Shown piece after piece: positions 1 through 9,287 of a DNA stretch of 64,000 bases. Under the pieces are notes generated by a model. That model saw only the letters and a program-made list of their open reading frames with translations. It did not search any database and had not been told where the DNA came from. The DNA is taken from positions 1-64,000 of the forward strand of contig CAYOEM010000013.1 in the NCBI GenBank assembly GCA_964402975.1, in the 5' to 3' direction. Numbering within the stretch: position 1 is the stretch's first letter; every line of letters begins with the position of its first letter. The translations under genes and the position numbers were made by a program. The DNA is from CAMDKS01 sp964402975 (GTDB taxonomy: Bacteria > Bdellovibrionota_B > Oligoflexia > Oligoflexales > RGVZ01).

Positions 1-180
1 GTCAGTAAGGCCATGGGCTGGAGATCCCTGCGGGGGCCAGCCTCGATTAGGACCCAGACTTTATTAAAATTATTTAAAAAAGTCAAGGCATTTTAACATA
101 TTTTAATGGTTTTATTAAAAATATGGCTTTAAAATTAGGCACTTCCTTATACCTAGCAGTTGAGGTATCCAGACCCTGGT

Positions 181-1152
181 ATGACGGATGATTTACTCAA
201 TTTTAGCGATAGTTGGCGCAGCCTCGGTGGCCCGGTGGGGGAGCCCCATGCAGGATTAAGGGCCGATGTCTACTTGGCTCGGCTCTATCCCTTTCTGACA
301 CGTAGCGGCTGGCAGCGGAGAATGGATGACGGTCAAGTATTGATCAATCGTCAAGTCGTAAAGCCCCATTACAAGCTTAAGCCCATGGATCTCGTTCATT
401 ACTACCATCCAGAGGTGGAAGAACCAGACGTGGACTCCGATATTAGGATTCTTTGGCAAAATGGCGGTGTCATGGCCGTTCACAAGCCCGGTAATTTGCC
501 TATGCATGAAAATGGAGCTTACCGAAAACACACGTTTGCACATATTTTACGAGAGACAGTTGGACCAGAATGGTCTGCCGTCCACCGACTTGATCGGGAG
601 ACCAGTGGAATCGTATTGTGCGGTGCGACGCATCATGTGCGGCAGCAATTGGCGGACGATTTTGAGGCCAGGAAAATCCAAAAGGAATATCGCCTGATTG
701 TTTCAGGAATACCTAATCGTGATCGATGGACGATTGATGCTCCCCTGGGAGATTTGGCGTCTAGTAAAATTAGAATTAAGAAATGGGTCGTTGATGGCGG
801 TCTGCCAGCTCAGACCGAATTTGTCGTTGAAGAATCAAAGCAAGGATCTGCTGGGGGCTTTGCTTTACTTCGTGCCTTCCCGAAAACAGGACGGACTAAT
901 CAAATTCGAATTCATGCGGCCTACTCCGGCCATTGGATTATCGGGGATAAACTCTATCATCCGAACGAAGACGTGTTTTTAGATTATTGGGAAACCAAGA
1001 AAACAACTGATTTCTGCATTAGTCAGACAGGATTTCGTCGTTGCTGTCTTCATGCAGCGGCTCTTGATTTTAATCATCCAGAAAGTGGCGTTCAGTGCCG
1101 AATTGATGCGCCGATCGCCGGCGACATGGCGGCATTTTGGTCGGCCAACTGA
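181..1152 (+). CDS. RluA-family RNA pseudouridine synthase
   Basis: Isomerises uridine to pseudouridine in rRNA or tRNA in the cytoplasm. Seen: an N-terminal S4-like RNA-binding segment (RSGWQRRMDDGQVLINRQVV), then the catalytic signature HRLDRETSG near residue 135 containing the nucleophilic aspartate, and the downstream motif GRTNQIRIH typical of RluA enzymes. About 323 residues, normal for the family. An in-frame TTG at 160 would add seven residues, but it has no ribosome site; GAGG at 162-165 lies upstream of the ATG at 181, so the ATG is preferred, although the spacing is long. Which RNA position it modifies (RluA, RluC, RluD or a divergent paralogue) cannot be told from sequence alone. 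Confidence 0.9.
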   Translation: MTDDLLNFSDSWRSLGGPVGEPHAGLRADVYLARLYPFLTRSGWQRRMDDGQVLINRQVVKPHYKLKPMDLVHYYHPEVEEPDVDSDIRILWQNGGVMAVHKPGNLPMHENGAYRKHTFAHILRETVGPEWSAVHRLDRETSGIVLCGATHHVRQQLADDFEARKIQKEYRLIVSGIPNRDRWTIDAPLGDLASSKIRIKKWVVDGGLPAQTEFVVEESKQGSAGGFALLRAFPKTGRTNQIRIHAAYSGHWIIGDKLYHPNEDVFLDYWETKKTTDFCISQTGFRRCCLHAAALDFNHPESGVQCRIDAPIAGDMAAFWSAN

Positions 1153-1169
1153 CTGAGACGTTAAAGTGT

Positions 1170-2450
1170 CTACGGGTTTTCCGCTCTGGCTTGAATTCTT
1201 TGCCAGTTAGTTGGCTCCAGGCGAAGTGGATCCTCGACTATATAGTTGTGCGTCTTGATTTCATTTGTGGTGTTAAAGACCCGGAAGCACCAACTGTGAT
1301 GCGTGTCCTCATAGTCGCCAATGGGGATAGCAACCGGATTTCCAGACTGGTCACGCCAATTGTTTTTGAACAGCTCGCGGCATTTCTCCAGCGGCACTTC
1401 TGTTTGCGTGACGTTTTGATCCGCAAATTCGAATAGAGCAAACCATGCATCAGTAGCCTTCATCGGTGATATTTTAGCTAACGTTAAAATTTCTAGCGCC
1501 AACTCGTCTGCCTCTTGTTCAATGGTGTACACCCCTAAGCCAACCCTTGCTGCAGCTACGAACGGATCCATGCCGCCTCTGGCTCTGCCGGCCTTCAGAT
1601 CTCGACAAAGATTTTTTAGTTCTTCACGTTCAACGGGACTATGATTTGGATCATTCAGCATGTAGCAGTGATTATAGTGCTTGGTGTCCTTGACCACGTG
1701 AGCGCGATAATAATGGGCTAACTCATGGGCTAAGACTGCAGCAAAGCTCTCCTCTGATGGCAGTATCTTGAAAAGACCTGACGTAACGATAAGCCAGTTT
1801 GGAGCGGCTTGTGTTACGAACTCTGGGCTCCACTGGGATTTTGTTAGATAGGATTCCAATTGGCAATCATTGCCGTAAGCCCAAGCCACCTCTTCGGCCG
1901 AGGTCTTTTCCAGTGTGCAAGGCGCATGGATTTTTGAAAACCACCGGCTATAATCGGCGGGATCGTCAACCGGGATCGTAACCTCCGGTGGGAAGATGTT
2001 ATGGGCTAGTTTGCCGTTACTGCTGATATAGAGTGGTTGAGTCATTTTCAATGAAGGTTCGTCAACGGCATCTATCGTCATTTTTGTTTTGAGTTTGTAA
2101 CTGACGGTGCGTCGCTTTGCTGCAAAAGCGTCCGGGCTGGATTTTTTCATCACGATAATTTTAGGGTGCGGTATTCCGGCCATTTTGATCGGATATTTTT
2201 TAATGACTGCGGCGTGTAGTCGGTTGACCCATGCCGTAGATATCTGAGACAATTCATGTGACTCGTCCAGATATGTCGAGTTGTTCATGCGGATAAATAC
2301 GTTTCTATCCAAGTCCAAGTACGTCCATCGACCGTCGTCCCAACTCACGTCCCCGACTGTGTGCTTTATGTCAGAATTTGGACGGGTAGTTTTGCAGGCC
2401 CAAACGCCTTGGCTTGCAAGAATGGCGGACGTTAGCAGTAGTTGTCTCAT
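1170..2450 (-). CDS. exported M48-like zinc metallopeptidase
   Basis: A predicted periplasmic or secreted gluzincin peptidase. Seen: an N-terminal signal peptide (MRQLLLTSAILASQGVWAC), a zinc-binding HELAH motif about residue 239, and a second zinc-ligand helix EQEADELALE about residue 309, the pattern of the M48/BepA-HtpX group. The Cys after the signal is not in a good lipobox (VWAC), so soluble export is more likely than lipidation. The ATG at 2450 has a well placed AAGGA; an ATG 33 bases further upstream lacks one. The middle of the protein (residues 30-220) has no domain I recognise. It ends 18 bases from the converging pseudouridine synthase gene. Confidence 0.8.
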   Translation of the reverse strand: MRQLLLTSAILASQGVWACKTTRPNSDIKHTVGDVSWDDGRWTYLDLDRNVFIRMNNSTYLDESHELSQISTAWVNRLHAAVIKKYPIKMAGIPHPKIIVMKKSSPDAFAAKRRTVSYKLKTKMTIDAVDEPSLKMTQPLYISSNGKLAHNIFPPEVTIPVDDPADYSRWFSKIHAPCTLEKTSAEEVAWAYGNDCQLESYLTKSQWSPEFVTQAAPNWLIVTSGLFKILPSEESFAAVLAHELAHYYRAHVVKDTKHYNHCYMLNDPNHSPVEREELKNLCRDLKAGRARGGMDPFVAAARVGLGVYTIEQEADELALEILTLAKISPMKATDAWFALFEFADQNVTQTEVPLEKCRELFKNNWRDQSGNPVAIPIGDYEDTHHSWCFRVFNTTNEIKTHNYIVEDPLRLEPTNWQRIQARAENP

Positions 2451-2529
2451 GAATCGTCCTTGCTTGCCTCCGAGGGCTGGCATCTATCTGTTTTATTATA
2501 TGGAGCTGAAAAAGCTCACAAAGGATATT

Positions 2530-3117
2530 TTATAATCCAAGAAGTACTTTGGTCAGTCTTTCGATTCTGTTAATTGGGATGACGCTTGATCCGGCGCGTC
2601 CTACTTGGATGGCGCCTTGAAGCATATCTGGGATCGATTTTACAATGTCTGACGAGATAGCAACGGGCTTAAATGTCTCTTCTTTGATACCGTCGCGCAC
2701 GAGTTCGTCTAGAAATGATATATGCTGCTTATGCATGTTAACGAGTGCGTCCTTCACACGTCCTTGAAGAAGAGGCCACGAAACGGCGAACGCGCCACCC
2801 GGACAAACGTGACCGTGGCTGATCATGTTTCGGTAGTGATCAAAATAGCGCGTCAAACGCTCAACGGCTGTTAAGTGCTCTACAGTCTCCCGCCAGTTGG
2901 CAAATAATTTCATGTCAGCTTCGATAACCGCGCATGCAAGTTCGTCCTTGCTAGAAAAATAATGGAAGATACTGGCTTTTCTAATACCAAGCTCATTGGC
3001 CAATTCCTGTAGGCTTAGCGCATCGTAGCCAACAGTTTGCGACAGGGCAGCTGCTTTTTGTAACAGCTTTGATCTCGTGTCAGCGCCTGTTGAATTCGAT
3101 GTGCGAAGCGAAGACAT
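2530..3117 (-). CDS. TetR-family transcriptional regulator
   Basis: A DNA-binding repressor-type protein of 195 residues, normal for TetR. Seen: the N-terminal helix-turn-helix SLQELANELGIRKASIFHYF followed by SSKDEL, which is the strongest part of the family signature; the rest is a divergent helical ligand-binding domain. GGAGG lies seven bases upstream of the start. It is transcribed towards the M48-like peptidase gene with a 79-base gap and sits divergent to the cyclase gene, so either could be its target; no operator could be identified. The ligand is unknown. Confidence 0.9.
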   Translation of the reverse strand: MSSLRTSNSTGADTRSKLLQKAAALSQTVGYDALSLQELANELGIRKASIFHYFSSKDELACAVIEADMKLFANWRETVEHLTAVERLTRYFDHYRNMISHGHVCPGGAFAVSWPLLQGRVKDALVNMHKQHISFLDELVRDGIKEETFKPVAISSDIVKSIPDMLQGAIQVGRAGSSVIPINRIERLTKVLLGL

Positions 3118-3399
3118 GAGGTAGGCCTCCAGTTTAATTTAGAGCAAGGTGCGATTCTTCTATTTTTACCCGAAATGGCTCCGTTGTGAAGATTTTGTAA
3201 GTTTGATCCAAAATTCTGGCAATGTGTTTACACATTATGTTCGGCGCCCAAATGAAGAAGTGTCAGTCAGGTTTTCAAAACGCACTGTAATCAATGGCGT
3301 AAATTATAAAATTTGTGAGTTCTATAATTTTACCCCCTCATTTCACATGAATCTTGGACCGACACGCCTTTCCCAGTTCCGTGCAAGTCAGGGGGGTGT

Positions 3400-4755
3400 G
3401 TGATCAATCGCTTTCTTAAACCTGTGGATTACCGCTTAAGCAAATCCCTTGAAATCGAATTCCAAGATAAAACGAACGAGCAGACAAATCATGTCGTAAA
3501 AATCGGTATTCCAATAATCAGTATATTCATATGGTTTCTCTACTTTGCTTACGCAAATACGACCTTGGGCGCGAATTTATTTAACTTTGTAGCATGCGCA
3601 CAGTTTGTTCTAATTCTGGCGCTTTTTTCTGTTTACACTAATGGTAAATTCAGACGAGGCCTGAACTATTTCACATTTTTGCTTCCCATGGCTTATGTGG
3701 CAGGACTTATGTCTCTTCATATCCCGCGACTTCCAGACCAGCTAACCATGGCTCAGGCTCAAAATTGGATGGTTTGGTTGATTTTTTTTCTATATGCCGT
3801 TGAGCGAGTCTCGCCGGTAATCGCCCTTCTCAATGCGGGCACTCCCACGATTTTATTTTTTGTATTGCGATCTCAAATTTCAGAACTATCTAGTCTGAGT
3901 AGTTTTCAGCTTTTTTGGCTTTTAGCAGCCTCACACCTGGCAGGCATTGTAATTTGTTTTGAGCACTGTAGAACAGCCAGAAAAAAATTCAAGTTTGAGA
4001 AGGAACTTGAAGCCGCTCGGTTCCAGAGTGACGCGCTCCTATATAACGTTCTCCCCGAAACGGTCGTCGAGGAGCTAAAAACTAGGGGTAACGGTAGAAT
4101 CGCGCATCAGTACAACGAAGTGTCAGTGATATTTATAGACTTGGTGGGGTTCACGAAAAAATCAGCGTCTATGGAGGCCGAGCGCTTGGTCACGCTGCTC
4201 GATGAGCTTTTCTCTCGTTTTGACGAACTAGCGGCCAGATTTGGTGTGGAAAAAATAAAGACGATCGGTGATGCATATATGGCAGCCACGGGATGTCCCA
4301 AAGCAGATCCTGAACACGCTCACCGGATTGTCGATTTTGCCTTGCAGTTGGATGGTGTAATGACGAGTTTTAACCGTGATTACGTCACAGATTTTAGGAT
4401 CAAAATTGGGATCTCAAGCGGAGTGGTGATGGGTGGAGTTATCGGAAAGAAACGCGTCAGTTTCGACATTTGGGGCGATACAGTGAATCTCGCAAGTCGG
4501 ATTGAGGCTATCGCTAAACCGGGTGAGATTTCGATCTGTGAAGCGACCGCGGGTCTAGTTCTGGATCGTTTTTATCTATCGAAGGGACGAATCGTTGATC
4601 TAAAAGGTAAGGGGTCGACGCTCGTTTACTCGGTTTTAAAGTCAAAAGCATCATCAGCAGATGAGCAGCCGATACTGGCGGGAAAGAATTTGACGAGCCA
4701 CATCAGCGCAGTTAATCAGAGAGGTCTCCCTGCTTCCAAAGGCAAGGTGGCTTAA
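3400..4755 (+). CDS. membrane-bound class III adenylate/guanylate cyclase
   Basis: Makes cAMP or cGMP from the nucleoside triphosphate at the inner membrane. Seen: about six hydrophobic helices in residues 30-195 with no recognisable sensor domain, then a linker helix (ELEAARFQSDALLYNVLPETVVEEL) and a cyclase homology domain from about residue 235. The metal-binding aspartates are present in FIDLVGFTKK (near 246) and in IKTIGDAYMAATG, and FDIWGDTVNLASRIE carries the transition-state residues. The linker NVLP motif is typical of signalling cyclases. Starts at GTG 3400 directly behind a strong AGGGGGG. Substrate (ATP or GTP) not resolved. Confidence 0.92.
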   Translation: MINRFLKPVDYRLSKSLEIEFQDKTNEQTNHVVKIGIPIISIFIWFLYFAYANTTLGANLFNFVACAQFVLILALFSVYTNGKFRRGLNYFTFLLPMAYVAGLMSLHIPRLPDQLTMAQAQNWMVWLIFFLYAVERVSPVIALLNAGTPTILFFVLRSQISELSSLSSFQLFWLLAASHLAGIVICFEHCRTARKKFKFEKELEAARFQSDALLYNVLPETVVEELKTRGNGRIAHQYNEVSVIFIDLVGFTKKSASMEAERLVTLLDELFSRFDELAARFGVEKIKTIGDAYMAATGCPKADPEHAHRIVDFALQLDGVMTSFNRDYVTDFRIKIGISSGVVMGGVIGKKRVSFDIWGDTVNLASRIEAIAKPGEISICEATAGLVLDRFYLSKGRIVDLKGKGSTLVYSVLKSKASSADEQPILAGKNLTSHISAVNQRGLPASKGKVA

Positions 4756-4774
4756 AACCTCGATAGTTTGACGA

Positions 4775-5623
4775 TTAATCCGTCACAATCACTAATGCAT
4801 CCAAGACCCCGGTGGGACGGAGTTCGACGATAGTTCCGGTCATCCAAACCGGCTTTTGTAGCGGTTCGCCAAATTTCTCTGGAAGGCTTTTTGATTGGGC
4901 AAGATCAGGAACGATCTTGTACCAAACTCGTCGGTCACGGCCGGCACTGCACTCAATCACGGGATCCCACTCCCTTTCTTTGCTTCCCACAAAAAATGGG
5001 CCACACTGTGTCACCGGGAATCTGACGCGCTTATTTAAAGGCGTTTTAGCTAGGATCTCTTTGGTCATCTGGGCATCTGTTATCTTTTCCAGATCGTAGT
5101 CTACGCGCTTCTTCGCATTTTGCTTTCGTATTTGAGTCATCCTCGGTTCGTTTTCTTTGACTTGCTCTGGCCCTTGAGTGGCAGCTATGACCGAGTTTTT
5201 GTCAGGCCGCTTTGCGACGTCGCAGCCAATCGAATAGCCCGCTTTGCAGGCTGCTTGAGCGAGTTTAACCGTGAACGCGTCATCTCTGAATTCACTTAAA
5301 ACCTGAAACATATCGTTACAGGATTTTGGAGATTTTAAACAAGATGGTCCGAATATTTTTTCTGCATCAGCAGGTTTGTGGAATACAGCAAGCACGAGGC
5401 AACCATCATCGACCTTTTTGCTACAAAGATCTTTGAGGTTTTTCTCGGAATCGGGCTTGCGTCCTTGATGAAGGAGTTGAATCGAGTAACGAAGGCATCC
5501 TCTTGTGTCCCCGGAGTCGCAGGATTTTTGATCGTTGGCATCATCGGCGAGTATTGCGGTGGGTTTAAAATTAAAGCCAATGAAGATGATGCTGCTGAGA
5601 ATATATAGCAAAGATGTTTTCAT
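4775..5623 (-). CDS. exported Cys-rich Sel1/Hcp-like repeat protein
   Basis: A predicted exported protein of 282 residues. Seen: a signal peptide ending near ADDAND, then spaced Cys pairs in helical-repeat contexts (CDSGDTRGC, CSKKVDDGC, CKAGYSIGC) resembling the disulphide-linked Sel1-like repeats of Helicobacter Hcp proteins. The C-terminal 110 residues (from about KKRVDYDLEKI) form a separate, unrecognised domain with two more cysteines. No SD is obvious before the ATG. It converges on the cyclase gene with a 19-base gap. Sel1-like repeats mediate protein-protein contacts; the partner is unknown. Confidence 0.6.
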   Translation of the reverse strand: MKTSLLYILSSIIFIGFNFKPTAILADDANDQKSCDSGDTRGCLRYSIQLLHQGRKPDSEKNLKDLCSKKVDDGCLVLAVFHKPADAEKIFGPSCLKSPKSCNDMFQVLSEFRDDAFTVKLAQAACKAGYSIGCDVAKRPDKNSVIAATQGPEQVKENEPRMTQIRKQNAKKRVDYDLEKITDAQMTKEILAKTPLNKRVRFPVTQCGPFFVGSKEREWDPVIECSAGRDRRVWYKIVPDLAQSKSLPEKFGEPLQKPVWMTGTIVELRPTGVLDALVIVTD

Positions 5624-5698
5624 TGAGTGCTTGATCTCTAATTTTTACAATTTGCGCTGCTGATCATCATAAAATGCTACAGCAGTTACCGAATATAT

Positions 5699-6457
5699 TC
5701 ACCTTTTGTCTGTGTTTTTTGTGAAATGAAGCTCGGTAATCATCAGGCCCCAATCGATTAATTTATCGTTGTGAGGTGTGAGTTCCGCTTCTAGACGTTT
5801 CATTCCATCACCGTAGTGTTCATGGTCAATTAAAAGCAACTCGGACGTCTCACGGTTTCTGGCTTCATTCAACACAAGGTGGGCAGGAATTTTTTCTCGA
5901 AGAGTCATGGTCGTACTCTCGTGCTGAAAGCCTGCGTGACTTAGCTCAGATTTTATTTGATCGATAGGCCAGAAACGTCTCATGTCCAGTTCCCGGGCTT
6001 TTGGGAAATATCGATAGATCCACCAGTTCGGGCTTTGGTCAGGCGCTATATTGACAATTTTAAAATGCCCATCGTTTTTCAACACGCGGTGAACGTCTCG
6101 CAGTGCAGCTCTTGGATCGTCAAAGTGATGCAGTGAAAATCTACTGGTGACATAGTCAAAAAATCCATCTTCAAACGGTAATGTTTCGGCTTTCCCCAAA
6201 TGAAAATTGGCCCTACTTACTTTTGTCCTGGCACGATTTAGCATGGCGTCACTTGGATCGACACCGTGCCACTCGATATTTTGATGTTTACCAGATTTGC
6301 TTTGACTTTCTATGTAGGAGCCCGTGCCACAGCCTAGATCTAAAACACGCCAAGAAAGACCGGCGCTGAGTTTTAAAATTGGGTCGTCCGCAATGTTGCT
6401 TCGGACAGGGTTATTATCGTAACGACTTGCGATATCTGAGTAGTCGACTTTAGTCAT
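5699..6457 (-). CDS. class I SAM-dependent methyltransferase
   Basis: Transfers a methyl group from S-adenosylmethionine to an unidentified substrate. Seen: motif I VLDLGCGTGSYIES around residue 37-50, the acidic loop HGVDPSDAMLNRA, motif IV FDYVTSRFSLHHFDDP and a following VHRVLKNDGHFKIVNI strand, the layout of the UbiE/Methyltransf_11 group. 252 residues. It lies 30 bases behind the HAD phosphatase gene and probably shares its transcript. AAAGG is upstream of the ATG. Substrate cannot be inferred; it lacks features that would fix it as UbiE or BioC. Confidence 0.88.
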   Translation of the reverse strand: MTKVDYSDIASRYDNNPVRSNIADDPILKLSAGLSWRVLDLGCGTGSYIESQSKSGKHQNIEWHGVDPSDAMLNRARTKVSRANFHLGKAETLPFEDGFFDYVTSRFSLHHFDDPRAALRDVHRVLKNDGHFKIVNIAPDQSPNWWIYRYFPKARELDMRRFWPIDQIKSELSHAGFQHESTTMTLREKIPAHLVLNEARNRETSELLLIDHEHYGDGMKRLEAELTPHNDKLIDWGLMITELHFTKNTDKR

Positions 6458-6487
6458 ATACGGTCAGCCTTTTAGCCCACAATTCAT

Positions 6488-7123
6488 TTAAAGTAAGGTA
6501 TCAGCGAGTTTCTCGACCGTGTGTATGGTGAGAGCTCCTAGGTGGCAGTCCATGCCATCTCGAAATCCATGCCAATTGGCGCGAATGGGAACAGCACCTG
6601 CTGCCTGCGCTGCCGTGATGTCAACGTCATGATCACCGATCATCACGAGCTCAGACGATTGGCAGTTAAAGTGATTGGCAATGAGGTGTAGTCCATGGGG
6701 GTCGGGCTTGTGATTCTCGATGCAATCACCTGTGATGACGATCTCAAAAAATTGATTCAGATTGTTTTTTTTGAGAAGCCTCATCGCCGAGCTAAAGTCG
6801 CGGCTTGTCCATGCAGCAAGACGTTTTCCGTGCTCTCTCAGAGTTTTGAGAAGAATACTGAGTCCCTCAAAAACTTGGATGTGTTCAAGGTCTAGTTGGC
6901 TTTGTACATTCATGTAGTGCAGGGCATCTTGCGTGGCCTCGGCCGATAGCCGAGTGGCGAGGAACTTTCGAGCTGATAGGCCAGCGGCGAGGGACTTTTC
7001 CGCATCTGATAGCTCAAGGCCATTTTTTTCGAATACGGTTTCCAAAATCGCAAAATAGAACGGTGTGGACGCGAATATAGTCCCATCCAGGTCAAATACC
7101 AAGAAAGTGCGGCCTAGAGCCAT
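6488..7123 (-). CDS. HAD-superfamily phosphatase (phosphoglycolate-phosphatase-like)
   Basis: A cytoplasmic phosphohydrolase of 211 residues. Seen: motif I FDLDGTIFAS with the nucleophilic aspartate at about residue 10, motif II AAWTSRD near 110, the conserved lysine in HKPDPHGLHL, and motif IV MIGDHDVDITAAQAAG near 165. An alpha-helical cap lies between motifs I and II (subclass IA), as in Gph and beta-phosphoglucomutase relatives. First gene of a likely two-gene unit with the methyltransferase. The substrate is not predictable from motif content. Confidence 0.88.
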   Translation of the reverse strand: MALGRTFLVFDLDGTIFASTPFYFAILETVFEKNGLELSDAEKSLAAGLSARKFLATRLSAEATQDALHYMNVQSQLDLEHIQVFEGLSILLKTLREHGKRLAAWTSRDFSSAMRLLKKNNLNQFFEIVITGDCIENHKPDPHGLHLIANHFNCQSSELVMIGDHDVDITAAQAAGAVPIRANWHGFRDGMDCHLGALTIHTVEKLADTLL

Positions 7124-7264
7124 CTAGCGTCTCATTACCTTGTTGATCAGTTAACTTTATCGGATCTGCTTAAACATAATTAGACATCGCAAGCCCGGGG
7201 GTTTGCAACGTTAAAATACGGAAGATCAAAGATTACGGTGAGCTAAATGGGGAGCGACTTAAAG

Positions 7265-7340
7265 TGGAGCCACTGGCCGGATTTGAACCGGCGACCTACC
7301 GCTTACGAAGCGGTTGCTCTACCAGCTGAGCTACAGTGGC
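7265..7340 (-). tRNA. tRNA-Thr (anticodon CGU)
   Basis: Read on the minus strand this folds as a complete 76-base tRNA: acceptor GCCACTG paired with CAGTGGC, D arm GCTC/GAGC, anticodon arm ACCGC-TTCGTAA-GCGGT with anticodon CGT, T arm GCCGG-TTCAAAT-CCGGC, a U discriminator and an encoded CCA end. The anticodon reads the threonine codon ACG. It starts only 21 bases beyond the hairpin that follows the azurin gene, leaving little room for its own promoter. Confidence 0.96.
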
Positions 7341-7361
7341 AATAAGACCGTCAAAATAACA

Positions 7362-7399
7362 GGAGGCCCCCTGTCTCTCCAAGCGGAAAGAGGGCCTCC
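7362..7399 (-). terminator. strong hairpin after azurin gene
   Basis: GGAGGCCC (7362-7369) pairs with GGGCCTCC (7392-7399), with further pairing of CTCTCC and GGAAAG inside. On the minus strand the hairpin is followed by the T-rich TGTTATTTTG, so it fits a factor-independent terminator of the azurin gene. Because the tRNA follows at once, it might instead be a processing or partial-readthrough structure. Confidence 0.7.
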
Positions 7400-7415
7400 C
7401 TCGAGCTAGTGCTTA

Positions 7416-7850
7416 TTAAAGAGTCAGATCACCGACCATAAGTGCGCTATGGCCTGGAAACGTGCAGAAGAACTTGTATTTTGTACCTTTTTTAAGCTTG
7501 CTCGTAGCAAACGTCACGGTGTCAGACTCGCCGCCGCCGACAAGTTTTGTTGTCGCGATGACTGCTGCACCGCTTGCTGCATAGTCTTTTGCCGGTCCAG
7601 CCTTGGTAGCAGCCTCGATCGTTTTCTTCATGTCAGCTTCAGATGTAATGACCAGGTTGTGTCCCATGGCTGCTTTTGGAAGTTTGCCGGTGTGTTTAAG
7701 TGTTAGCTTCACTTCTGTGCAGCCTTTGGTGGCTATGGTTTTGGTGTTGTATGACATGGAGTCAGACCCTTCGACGGTGACGTCACATGTTTTGCCGTAA
7801 GCGGCACCTGACAAAATTAATGATGCGATGGCTAGTGAAAGTCGTTTCAT
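7416..7850 (-). CDS. azu: azurin (type 1 blue copper protein)
   Basis: A small periplasmic electron carrier. Seen: signal peptide MKRLSLAIASLILSGAAYG, then a mature domain of about 125 residues starting KTCDVTVEGS. The copper ligands are visible: His in MGHNLVI, and the C-terminal Cys-His-Met set in FFCTFPGHSALM. The Cys pair near the mature N-terminus (KTC and KGC) would form the azurin disulphide. The ATG at 7850 has GAGGAG upstream; an ATG eight codons earlier does not. Azurin usually passes electrons from cytochromes to reductases or peroxidases; no redox partner is next to it here. Confidence 0.95.
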   Translation of the reverse strand: MKRLSLAIASLILSGAAYGKTCDVTVEGSDSMSYNTKTIATKGCTEVKLTLKHTGKLPKAAMGHNLVITSEADMKKTIEAATKAGPAKDYAASGAAVIATTKLVGGGESDTVTFATSKLKKGTKYKFFCTFPGHSALMVGDLTL

Positions 7851-7977
7851 GAATGATATCTCCTCATCCTTCAAGGAATTAAAACGATGCGTTAATCAAA
7901 CTCCGCAAGAATAACGCTCCGGCGACTTTTCACCAAGTTAAATTCTTACATGCCCAACATCTTGGGATGTCCTTACA

Positions 7978-8877
7978 TTAAAACTTATAGGTGCCCAAAA
8001 AACGATCGATGCGGTGATTCACGTACAACGGATCGTCGAGGTGAGGGCAGTGGCTGCCGTGGGCGATGACTTCAAGTTCAGCCATGGGAAGACGTTTGGC
8101 CAGCCATCTGCATTCTTCAAGAGGCACCATATTATCCTTGGCGCCGGCCAAAATAAGTGTCGGCGCTGCTATGATATCGTCAAACTGGCTGACATCAAAG
8201 TCTTTAAGGTCATCAGCTAATTCGTAAAAAATGTTGGGATCGGTAGCAAAGAAATGTCTGAGATACTCTTCGATGTCCTCGTTTCTGGCCAGCGTCGGAT
8301 TAAAACCCTTTAGTCGCACTAGTTCGCGTGCCAAAGCCGATGCGCGACCAGCTGTTTTATTGAGAAATTTCACCCAAACCGGTGCGATCTTATTGAGTGT
8401 GATCATGAGTTTAAGCGCAGCCCGACTCGTCTCCCCGATGCGCATGGGTCCAAACGGATTTCTACCTGGCGCCCCTTGTAACACGAGTCCAGCGCATTTT
8501 TTGGGATGGTCATGGGCAAACTGCAGGGCGACAGTGCCTCCCATGGACTGACCTAGTATGACGGCGCTTTCAATTGAAAGTTGATCTAGGACTTCATTTA
8601 AATCCTGGCTGAGAGTTTTTATCGTCAAAGGCCGAAGTGGAGTTCCAAGTGATGACGCTCCGTGCCCTCGGTAATCCATGTGCACAGTGAGCCGGCCGGC
8701 CGCCTGTGCGTGAGCTAGCTGATATTTCCAGTGAGAGATCGAGCAGCCAAGTCCGTAAAGAAACACGAGCGGTGTGCCCCATCCGCTTTTCACCCATGTC
8801 TGGATGGTCGCTCCATCGCGCAGGGTGACGGGGGCAGCGGCTTCGGCGGCTTTTTTCATGTCATATGCATGCTGCAC
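7978..8877 (-). CDS. alpha/beta-hydrolase
   Basis: A cytoplasmic alpha/beta-fold hydrolase of about 299 residues. Seen: an oxyanion-hole strand LVFLYGLGCSISHWKYQL, the nucleophile elbow GQSMGG near residue 110, the acid strand LILAGAKDNMVPLE and the catalytic His in AHGSHCPHLDDP near the C-terminus. A helical lid lies between residues about 140 and 215. The start is GTG with GGGAG seven bases upstream; an in-frame ATG at 8859 is the alternative. Esterase, lactonase and C-C hydrolase activities all fit; neighbours give no clue. Confidence 0.88.
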   Translation of the reverse strand: MQHAYDMKKAAEAAAPVTLRDGATIQTWVKSGWGTPLVFLYGLGCSISHWKYQLAHAQAAGRLTVHMDYRGHGASSLGTPLRPLTIKTLSQDLNEVLDQLSIESAVILGQSMGGTVALQFAHDHPKKCAGLVLQGAPGRNPFGPMRIGETSRAALKLMITLNKIAPVWVKFLNKTAGRASALARELVRLKGFNPTLARNEDIEEYLRHFFATDPNIFYELADDLKDFDVSQFDDIIAAPTLILAGAKDNMVPLEECRWLAKRLPMAELEVIAHGSHCPHLDDPLYVNHRIDRFLGTYKF

Positions 8878-9071
8878 GTGAGGGCTCCCACAGTTGGACT
8901 TTTGTGGCCTTTACAAGGATACATCTCCTTCGTCCGAATTTGAACCTTCTGGAATAGAATTGCCAGATTTTGCCCGTTATCTCAGTGCTGGATGATTAGT
9001 TTACAAATATGAATATGCTTAAAACGATGTGATATGATCTCCGTTATAAAGCCCCGAAACGGAGAGATTCA

Positions 9072-9287
9072 TTGGAGATCGATATCTATTATATTTTGGT
9101 TAGCTTGATCTTTTCCGGAGTAGGCTTCGTTTATTTTTCATTTGGTCGACGCACCTTGAACTTTCCGATTATGATCACTGGTATGGTGCTCATGGGTTAC
9201 TCTTATTTTACGCCGAATGTCGCATGGGCGCTGGCAGTGGGATTAGTGCTGAGTTTGCTACCTTTTGTACTCAGGTGGTGGCATTGA
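9072..9287 (+). CDS. small inner-membrane protein
   Basis: 71 residues, almost entirely hydrophobic, with two or three membrane helices (ILVSLIFSGVGFVYFSF, MITGMVLMGYSYF, AWALAVGLVLSLLPFVL) and a short polar loop RRTLNFP. TTG start preceded by GGAGAG at five bases, which supports real translation. Similar short proteins are commonly annotated as amino-acid-transport or hypothetical proteins, but no function is established that I know of. It stands alone between a divergent hydrolase gene and a long gap. Confidence 0.65.
   Translation: MEIDIYYILVSLIFSGVGFVYFSFGRRTLNFPIMITGMVLMGYSYFTPNVAWALAVGLVLSLLPFVLRWWH

Noticed and set aside
3149..3403. 84-residue open frame before the cyclase gene
   Set aside because: Codon use looks random, no ribosome site, and the end overlaps the cyclase start; more likely the cyclase leader.
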